A stretch of 64,000 bases of DNA from Obelidium mucronatum (taxonomy: Eukaryota; Chytridiomycota; Chytridiomycetes; Chytridiales; Chytriomycetaceae), in the NCBI GenBank assembly GCA_025765595.1, contig JAIVFH010000015.1, positions 124,001 to 188,000 on the forward strand, given 5' to 3'. Below are positions 55,789 through 64,000 of this stretch, one piece after another; position 1 is the stretch's first letter, and the number at the start of each line of letters is the position of its first letter. The position numbers and the translations under genes were made by a program. The notes under the pieces were generated by a model that made no database searches, had not been told where the DNA came from, and saw only the letters and a list, made by a program, of their open reading frames with translations.

Positions 55789-58700
55789 ATGCCGATTCCG
55801 ATCCGCCTCGCGGACTACTTTTTCCAGACTGGCGTCAGTCCGGCGGCGCATCTCGACGCGCTGCGAAGCAAAGCGGACCGCGACGACGAGCGCGACGCGT
55901 CGAACGCTGCGGCGCCCGCTTCGAACAACATCAGTCCGAACAACATCAGTCCGAACAACTTCAACTCAAACCACTTCAGTCCGAACAACAACAGCGACAG
56001 CGACAGCGACACGCCGCTCCACGTGCTTTTGCCGAAGCTGCGCGCCGCCCACGTGAGCTTCTTTTGCCGCTTCAATCAAATGAAATGACTCACACCGCCC
56101 CGCTTCCCGCAGACGGAAGTCTCGCGCGCGGCGCCGCGCCCAACTTTCCTGGCGCTCGTCGCGGGCTCGTTCGGCGCGTCAACGCCGCCGTCGCCAGTCA
56201 GCGGCAGCGGCGCTGTCACTCCCGCAAACGGGAAAGCGAAGCGGAAACACCCCATCGACTACCAGTACGATTGCTCCGTCCTGTCGCGCTTTCCCGAAAA
56301 GGATTACTCTGAAAGTGAACGCTTTCCTGACAACATATCAATGGTAAAAATTATCTGCGATTCGATCGATTCGTTGTGTTAAAACACTTGTGCCAATCGA
56401 CAGTTTTGTTTTCCCAATGGTCTCTCTTTCCGCTACGAGCCGGATTCTCCACCTGAAGCAACCTGCCACTCTTTTGTAAGAGGGTTCTTCGTGTCTTTCC
56501 TTTCCTTTTTAAATTTTGTATTTTTTTAAGGTTACCATCGCGACGGAAGGATTGGGTGATAAATCATACGGTGTATGCCTTACAATCTATGAAAAGATTC
56601 AAGAACCTTTGCTTTCTCAGCTTGAGGAGTTGATTGATGAATGGAGGCAAGAGTGCATTGTAATGTGTATTCTTTTGTTTTTATTTATTTGAATCGCGTT
56701 TCCGCCGAAGGCGGTGTATTCTTTTCTTCTTGTTTGAGCCGCTGAAGGCGGAAATTTATCGCTGAAGGTGAAATCCTACCGTTAAAGGCGGTGGTTTTTT
56801 CGCGCCTTCGGCGGCGTGTTCCTTTGTGGTCAACCAATTCGATGGCTCAAACTGTTTCCACTAAAAAAATATAATCATTCAGGCAAACACAGACATGGAA
56901 TACTTGCAATATCTACAATCCCAGCTAGCCATGAACCAGGAGCAGATTCTCAAAGCGCGGAGTAACCAGTTCCCAGACATGGACCCGAGTGACATCCAGG
57001 AACTGATTACAGACGCTGAAGAAAAAGTCTTTTTGTTTCGAGAGTTGATGAAGGCGATGGAAAAGGTTATGCCGATTGATTTGGAGCATGTATATGTTCC
57101 AAGGTGTATTGGTTTGATCAGTCGGTGGCCGTTCTATGATGTTTTTGGGGACTGGTTGAAGGAAACTGTTCGAATCGTGAAGGGCAAGAATGCTACAGAG
57201 GAAGAAGGAGAAGAAGGAAGCCAGATTTCCAGGACTGCTTACAATATTCCTCTTGAAAGGTGAGTCCTGGGTGCCAGCATAATTTTTGGTTACGTCTTCA
57301 TGTCACCTGATTTTCCCTTTCAAAAAAAAGGCTTCTAGTAAACTTCCTGTATGAGATCCCGCTACCCCCGCCCGGGCGAGTTGAGGTCAAAATTACCATT
57401 GGACGGCATAATTTATTTTGTTCAAGACCATCTGTTAATAGCATCCAAGTACTTCAAAACGTAAGCACATTAACCTCCATCACACGAATTCAAAAACATG
57501 GCTAAATTACGCGGCACTACTTTCCATATAGTTTTCTCTCTATCCACTATTCCGTTCCCTTTCAGTTGCACACATCATTTCCATCTTTGAACATGCCTTG
57601 ACAGAAAAAAGGATTGTCTTTCTCTCAAGCCATTATTCTATGCTCACATTGGCCTGTGAAACTATTGTTTTGTTGTTGTATCCGTTCACTTGGCAGCACC
57701 ATTACATTCCCATTTTACCTGCCGAAGGAATCAAGATTCTCCAAGCAACTATGCCGTTTATCATTGGTGTACATAAAGAATACTATTCTAAAGCAGATGA
57801 ATTGGACTCCGATTGGAAAACCGAGGTAAGCCCTCCCACTCGACATAAAAATTCTTTTTCAAATCCAAATATCAACTGATATTCTTGTTTTCATCCTCTC
57901 AAACAGATCTGTATTGTTGATTTGGATAATAATACGCTTCCAGACTGACTGTAACCCACCTCAAATACCACCTCGAGATCGAAGGAAACTGATTGCCTCG
58001 ATTACTCAAATACACTGGCGCCCAAGTCGTAACCCCACCAGCCACCACCGCCCGGGCAGCCACATCATCATCAACCCCATAAAGCAGGATCCACAGTCTA
58101 CGAGCTTCCACCGAAAGGAATACCTCTAACAGCCCGCGTCGCCTACCCACTCGGGAAATTTGTTCCCCGAAGCGCCGTATCTCGACGCTGGCTTGCCCAA
58201 GTAGAAGCAGACAGCGGCGCCGCCAAAGACGATGGATCCGGGGATGAAGCCGAGTCTGGATCCATGATGACGGCAACGGATCGTCGTGCCTCTGGCATGT
58301 CGTCGTCATTGCGGTCGAAATATGAAAGTCAACCAAACCTCTTGTCCAATATGGTTTCGTCACCGACGCAGCAGACAAGTTTCCCGCAACAGAGAGGTGT
58401 TGCACCTGCATTAGTAAATCTGCAGTCAGAGGCAACAGCTGTTTCTCAGTCCCAGCAGGCGCTTTCTCAACACAGCAACAACAACAGCGTGGGTCGCTTG
58501 AATCTATTAAAGCGAGCATGTCGAGAATGAGGTTCGGGATTCCCACGGCTCGGGCTAAAAATGCGGTATTAGTGAAATCTGCGGCAATGGAGGAAGACGA
58601 TGATGAAGGTGTAGAGTCGGCTGAAATGGATGCCAAAAATATCACTATTGGTGCTCCGTTGCCTGCACTTTCTCCGATCGGTGGATTCTTTCCTCCTCCT

Positions 58701-61700
58701 CCTCCTCAGCAGCAGGATTCGGATGCTAGTGGGGATGAGGAAGCGAGAAGACTGTTTGAAACTTTGAGAAGGAATGAGGAAAATAAGGTTGGAGCCTTTT
58801 CTTTCATTTCTTTTTTTATTTTATTTTTATTTATTTATTTTTTTTTTCGTTTGTTAAAATATTTTCTTCTTTCTTTCGAATAGGGCAATGGAAGTAGCAT
58901 GATGCGTGCGATTAATAACATTAATACAGACCCAACGAAACAAAGTGATGATCAAACTAGTTCCTTTGGAGTTCGCCGTGTTCCTGTAAACTATGCACCA
59001 TCCATTTCATCCAGCATTACAACTGCACCAACGACATACTATGACCCATCCATCAAACAAGGCACGCCATCTATTTTGGAATACTCACAACATCAACAAC
59101 ACCAACAGCAGTCAACACAACAACAACACCAGCAGCACCCACAAAAGCAACGATCAATCCCTCACGCGAAACCTGCACTCACCGAAGGCCACGCCTTCAC
59201 AATCATCCGACTAGACACCCTATCCACATCTCGCAGCTCCCAAGGCAGCCAAGGCTCAAAAGAAGAACCAGAAGAAGGAGAATACGATGAAGACAAAACC
59301 CCCACGATTGCTGGAACCGAACTAGACAATGCTAGCATCTTCAGTGACACGTACTCTCTCCGAAATCATCAAGACATGATCACACCATTGAATAACCAGC
59401 AGCAGCAGCAACAGCAACAATATATGGAAGAACGACGCAGATCTAGAGGGTCTGTATTGCATACATTGTCGCGAACAAGTAAAAGTATCCCTACGTTGTC
59501 TCATGTACATACTGGGACTTTGGCTGCTAGTACAATGCATCGCCATCCTGCCGTCGCACCACCACCGCCGCTGCCGCTGCTGCCGCTGCAGCTGCTGGGA
59601 AGTCTCCAACAGGTAGTGAGAGCATCTTGTCAACGACAACAAGGGATTCAGAAACGACAGTCACAAAGGAGGCGGGATCTGCAACCACAACGACAACGGC
59701 AACTGAATCAGCAGCAAAGTCCTGGCACCAGTGGTGGTGGTGGTAGCGGAGGGTGGTGGGAAACCCATGATGCCATGGAAGGGGGATTCGAATACGAGGC
59801 CGGAGGATAGTTTGTTGTGTCGGCTTTGTTTGGAAGGGCTTTGTGAGAACGGGGAGGCGACGGCGTTGAAATGTCAATGTGAGTTTTTTTTTATTTTATA
59901 TTTTTTTTTTTTGTTTTCAATTATGTTCCTCAAAACTAAACATGTCTCCTTTTCTCCCTTCTAATCTTGAAAAAAAAAAGACTGCAAATCGACAATCCAT
60001 ACATCCTGTCTACCGCTAGTGGAAGGGAACCCATGTATAACATTCTTTAACGAGAAAAAGATTCAGTATTCCTTTTTCAAAGTATTCACGTCCTTGCTCA
60101 AGTCATACCGAAATTTTATTGTTATCCCCGAGAAACTGAAGCAGGCAAAACAGCAAGAATTGGAAAACGGCGGCGGAGGAAAGCAGCAGCAGCAAAAGAG
60201 TGGTGGTGGTGGTGGCTTTTCAGAAGAAGCTAATATTGTTGGGTTGGATTTGATGCCGGATGATTGGTTTCGGAAGGCTGATTTTCTTGCTAGTGCAGAT
60301 CGGGAAACTAGGGTAAAACTTTAACCAGACATTCATTTTGTTTTCATTTATATCTTATGTTCAAATTTTATAGGCGTACTTGACACATATTGTGGAAACC
60401 CAAAACTTTGTTCAATTCACACTTGAAAGAGTAGAGCTGCCTGAATCAGACTATGAGATTCTATTCTTTGACGAATCCATCAAGGCGAAATTGAACCGGT
60501 CTAAACTAAAATTCAGTAAAGAGACAACACCGTTTTTGAAGGATGGTGCGTATAGCATTCGAGCTACAATCACGGCTTTGGCGCCAAGTGTGGAAGGGCT
60601 GGATAAAAGTGAGTTCAAACTCTTTTTTTAGGCCCAAACGATATAACCCCCCAACAAAAATTTTCTTTGGACAGATAAAACCTATTCAACGTCCTTCTTC
60701 CCACTCACAATCGACAAATCCCTACTGGGCACCCCTCGAAAAGCCAACCCTCTCGTCACCGAAGCCGACCAAAACATGATGCGCTCACACACAAACGAAC
60801 TCGTGAATCGAACCCACTTTGCAAACTCGAAACGGAAACAAGATTTTTCCAAATGGATGCGTTTGAAGCTCAAGAATTTCCAGCGGCCCGAGAACCGCTT
60901 GAATGTGTCGGATGCAATGACGGAGGAGGAGAGGGATCAATTGTTTGATGAGAAATTGAATGGGGTGAGTGATTGTATAAGTGGGTTTGAGGGTGCCCAT
61001 TTGGCGAGTCAGACCAATTTGGAGCTGCAAGGGGCGATTGAGGAGTTGCATGCTCAACAGTTTTTGTTGATTGATATGACGGAAGCGCAATTGGTGGATG
61101 CGTGAGTACCTTCATTTTTTTGCAGTCAAAGGAAAGTTCAGTATGATAACCATATAACAGAGATAACCAAGAGGCGTACAAGGCCATTACCAATAGATTA
61201 TTGCAAGTAATGACTCTATACAAGGAGCATCTATTCGCGCTAGAGAACCCGGAATACGCCCATCCACGAACACCTGCTTCCGGTAGAAAGCAACAATTAG
61301 CAGTAAGCGGCGGAAACTCCGTAACCGCATCCAGAGCCGCATCGCCCGATCAACAATCTGTAGCATCTGTAATCGCAACAATACCAATCACTGTTCGCTC
61401 CCGATCAGAAAGCTTACGGAAACAACAACCCCAACCTCCAAACCTCCAACTCCAAATGACAACGTCCCCTTTAGCCCCAACGCCAGGATCTCCGACATCT
61501 TCTGTGCGAGGGATTCGTGGTGTTTCTACCGTGACGACAGCATTCCCGGATAAGAGGGGATCTACACCGAATAGTACTACAACGTATTCGCCCCAGCCTC
61601 GTCATCACGCCACTTCGCCTCCCATCTCAGAGGGAGGAAACAGCCCTGCAGCTTCGATTGTTAACCACAACTCCCAGGCACAGCCGCAGCAGCAGGATCA

Positions 61701-62289
61701 GTCATCTGAAAGAGCCTCTGTTTCCGAGATTCAACCCCCTATCGCCCGACCGCGTAGCGAAAGCATCAATCCAGAGAAATCTCGACACCATTCGCACCAC
61801 TCTCATCATCATCATCATCAGCAACAAAATCAACAGCAACAACAACACCCGAGAAGATCTCGATCCCAACGGACGTCTCCGCATCCACCTTCACGTACTG
61901 CCAGTGTCCACCAGCAACAACATCAACAGCAACAACAACAACAACAACAGCAGCAACCGGGAACTCCTCCTTCAACAACCTCGGCTTCTGTCACTGGTAC
62001 TGCAAACGGCGTAGTAGAAAGCCCCAAAACGGGGACAAGTCTGCATACTGCAGGTGGAAGTAAGGAATCTCTTGTCATGTCAACACTATCACGGAAAATG
62101 TCGATTGCAGAAAGCATTGACAGTATGATGAAGGCTATTGTAGATGTTGGGGATAGTTCAGCAAAAAATCACGGTTTGAATGTAGACGAAGCTGTAGATG
62201 AATGTGATCGGGCACAGGAAGAATTGAAACAGCTGGTGGAAATGACTAGGAAGAGGATACCGGATCTGTTACTTGGTGGTAGTAAGTAG
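55789..62289 (+). CDS. DENN-domain protein with zinc-finger and long Gln/His-rich tail; several frame breaks
   Basis: Starts MPIPIRLADYFFQTGVS (uDENN), then a Gly/Ser insertion, SVLSRFPEKDYSESERFPD, FCFPNGLSFRYEPDS and GVCLTIYEKI. The central DENN has PFYDVFGDWLKE, ALTEKRIVFLSSHYSMLTLA, LLLYPFTWQHHYIPILPAEG, IGVHKEYY and ICIVDLDNNTL. Next come a Cys-rich zinc-binding stretch (CRLCLEGLC...) and dDENN-like FFNEKKIQYSFFKVFTSLLKSYR, and finally a low-complexity tail with Gln and His runs, ending near LKQLVEMTRKRIPDLLL. DENN proteins are Rab GEFs. In the linker between DENN and the zinc region the frame changes at about 57950, 58006, 58080 and 58497, and probably again between 59570 and 59790. It is either a decaying gene, a sequence-error patch, or has an exon structure I cannot see. 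Confidence 0.72.
56702..56816. repeat. Cluster of five GC-rich mini-hairpins in an intron
   Basis: Within the intron at 56661-56882: CCGCCGAAGGCGG (56702-56714), CCGCTGAAGGCGG (56739-56751), a weaker CGCTGAAGGTGA (about 56760), CCGTTAAAGGCGG (56779-56791), and the inverted form CGCCTTCGGCGGCG (about 56803-56816). Each can fold as a short stem with a GAA/TTC-type loop. They are embedded in AT-rich sequence. Confidence 0.85.
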
Positions 62290-62637
62290 TCATCATGCCG
62301 CTGAAGAGCGCGGTTTGAACACTATGAAAATTGTAGAGGAAAGACCGAGTGTAGAAGAGCGGTCTTCAGCACAGTAAAAACAAAAGTTTAGGTAGAGGTT
62401 ATTCAATGATAATAAAACGTGATAAAGGCACAATAAAATATCAAAAGTAAGAACAAATGGAGCCATGAAGCCCCAAAATATGTATTTTACCCTGTCACTC
62501 AAAACTACCCCCAGCATTACAACTGAAATTTAATGAAAAGAGAGAGAAAAAAAAGGAAAGTGGCCCTCTTTGAATCTTCCTTACAAAAACTTCCAACTGA
62601 AAAAAAGACTGAGGGATTTGACGGCAAGATAAGACAT
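62290..62637. other. Convergent intergenic region between DENN gene and RPS24
   Basis: 348 bp of 3' UTR-like, A/T-rich sequence with several AATAAA-like motifs (about 62410-62435). No gene supported. Confidence 0.5.
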
Positions 62638-63099
62638 TTATTTCTTTCCAGCAGTGGCAGCCTGTTGAGGAAGGGATGGGGAGTAAGATAAAACACTCGA
62701 TTTCTTACAAAAATTAATGAACAAACCTTGGCCTTCTTGGTTCCTCTGAACTTCTTGGCTCTGTTCTTTCTCTCCTTTCTCTGCTTGGAGGAGATGATTC
62801 CCTTGGCACCAATTCCGTGTCTAATCAAACGGTACTTTGGCTCAATCTTCTTAGGCGTCATCGAGGGAGTCGTAGACAAGAGCGAATCCAGTAGACTTGC
62901 CACCACCGAAAGCGGTTCTGAAGCCGAAAGTGAAAACGCAGTCCTCAGTGGACTTGTACAACTTGGCCAAACGCTCTCCGAGTTCCTTGTGGGAAACGTT
63001 GGCACGGCCAGGGTGGATGACATCCACAATCATCTGCTTACGGGAGAGGAGACGGTTGGTGATGAACTTGCGGGTTCTGAGGGTAACAGCGTTGTCAGC
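62638..63099 (-). CDS. RPS24: 40S ribosomal protein eS24, with an apparent +1 frameshift
   Basis: The main exon begins at 63099 after a CAG acceptor ([21 protein letters not shown]) and covers [40 protein letters not shown] and VYDSLDDA. It then meets TAA. One base later the frame continues with [35 protein letters not shown], an intron, and AATAGKK at 62638. In other eS24 proteins these two blocks are contiguous (YDSLDxAKK). The short 5' exon carrying ATG was not identified; in many species it is just the start codon. eS24 is an essential small-subunit protein. The first quoted segment is given in two parts elsewhere: [11 protein letters not shown] and [10 protein letters not shown]. Confidence 0.85.
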
Positions 63100-63554
63100 C
63101 TGAAGATGGAAATCACGTTAGAACTCTTGTTGACTTTGAGGGTGACGGCAGGCAGATCCAAGGATTCAAACGCCCTCGCGCTGCGCTAAAGCAGCTTCGA
63201 GCAACATTAGCCGTTCTCTCCGCTGAATCCACGCGCTGATCAGATCGCCATGTCTCAGCAGCACACACATCCCTCCCCAGCATGCGTCCCGGTTTATTGG
63301 GCCATCCGCCATCGAGACCTCCGCAGACTGCGCCGATGACGCTAGATTCGTCCCAAGAAGCCCCTAGCGCGTTGCTGCTGTTGTCCGGGCATTGGCTGCG
63401 GTGGTGATGGGTGGGTGGTGGGACGGGTACCATTTTGGAGAATGAAGAGGAGCTAAAAATAAAGAAGTCTTCTGCCTCCAAACTGACTGCTGGGGACTCC
63501 ACTCTGCGCTGCCAATCAACGCCAAGCAACCTGGACGACGGTTAAGAAGGACAA
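63100..63554. other. Region between RPS24 and the last gene
   Basis: About 455 bp, fairly GC-rich at 63170-63420. It must contain the missing first exon and promoter of RPS24 and the promoter of the gene at 63555. A 138-codon minus-strand open frame here has no recognisable pattern. Confidence 0.4.
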
Positions 63555-64000
63555 ATGGTCAGAGGAGCCCGTCGCATCGTGCTCTTTGTCCTGCTATGCT
63601 GTGCAATGGTGCTGTTTATGCTGTACGAAGATATCCTGGTTCTCTACCACCACATTCCGTACGATAGAGTCTGTAACGCTGCGGCAAACTGTAAAATCAA
63701 AATGCTTTTTCGTTTCGCTTGCCTGTCAAGAACAACAACAACCAAAGATACAAGCAGACTGAAAAACAAAAAACACCAACCAAAACACACTTCAAATTAG
63801 GCGATCGACCGAAATCACGCACTGTATCATCCAATAACACTGATCCAAACTCTCCCCACTGTCTTATACTACAATACCCATGGTGGAACTCGAACAAATA
63901 TGGAAGGAATCATGACAGCATTAGATCTTTCAATGGATAACTTTGATCCTGGCCAAATACAGCCATATGGATCTCCTTCTTCTCGAGCACAGGAACTCAT
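63555..64000 (+). CDS. Membrane-anchored protein, incomplete at window edge
   Basis: Opens MVRGARRIVLFVLLCCAMVLF, i.e. a short basic leader and one hydrophobic helix (given in parts: MVRGARR; IVLFVLLCCAMVLF), as in type II Golgi enzymes. An intron probably follows near 63669. Near the end of the window another frame reads YNTHGGTRTNMEGIMTALDL and NFDPGQIQPYGSPSSRA, which looks like real coding sequence, but the exon join between the two parts is not resolved. Possibly a glycosyltransferase or related secretory-pathway enzyme; function not established. Confidence 0.45.

Overview
The window is nuclear DNA of a eukaryote, most likely a fungus. Genes are split by many short GT-AG introns (mostly 40-110 nt, often with a CTAAC/CTGAC-like branch site), intergenic gaps are short, and several genes are fungus-typical (GT71/MNN1-type mannosyltransferases, the uracil-catabolism protein URC4, a Kre9-like GPI protein, a Tfc4-type TFIIIC subunit). 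A zoosporic (chytrid-like) fungus would fit, but that is inference. I saw no rRNA, tRNA or CRISPR array.

Layout. 1-5.1 kb: five tandem minus-strand copies of an unrecognised two-helix membrane protein family; a sixth, diverged copy lies at 19.7-20.7 kb. 5.1-7.7 kb: a copia-type Gag-integrase remnant whose reading frame runs without a stop into copy 5. 8.0-9.6 kb: a SYLF/Ysc84-type protein. 9.6-14.6 kb: a complete 5,005-bp DNA transposon with 401-bp terminal inverted repeats and a perfect 9-bp target duplication; it carries two convergent ORFs, an unassigned protein and a RecQ-type helicase. It sits 31 bp upstream of the start codon of the TFIIIC TPR subunit gene (14.7-18.3 kb). 18.4-26.1 kb: cell-surface proteins, proteasome regulator PI31, a cytochrome c peroxidase-like enzyme and one member of an unknown three-gene family. 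26.4-34.6 kb: URC4, an S9 peptidase, a homeobox protein, RBX1 and a thioredoxin-PITH protein. 34.7-43.0 kb: four tandem GT71-type glycosyltransferases. 43.0-56 kb: an M1 aminopeptidase, two more members of the unknown family, a GPI-like protein, an STK32-type kinase, seryl-tRNA synthetase and a UBE2W-type E2. 55.8-64 kb: a long DENN-domain gene with several frame breaks, RPS24 with an apparent +1 frameshift, and the start of a membrane-anchored protein cut by the window edge.

Strongest leads: (1) the helicase-bearing TIR transposon, (2) a one-nucleotide exon that appears to be required to read RBX1, (3) precise intron loss and relocation inside the tandem family, (4) the in-frame retroelement-host gene fusion, and (5) the GCC-TAA-G frameshift in RPS24. 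Gene models were assembled by hand. For TFC4, PI31, SYLF, CCP, URC4, S9, RBX1, the four GT71 genes, SerRS and UBE2W the summed exon lengths are exact multiples of three, which supports them.
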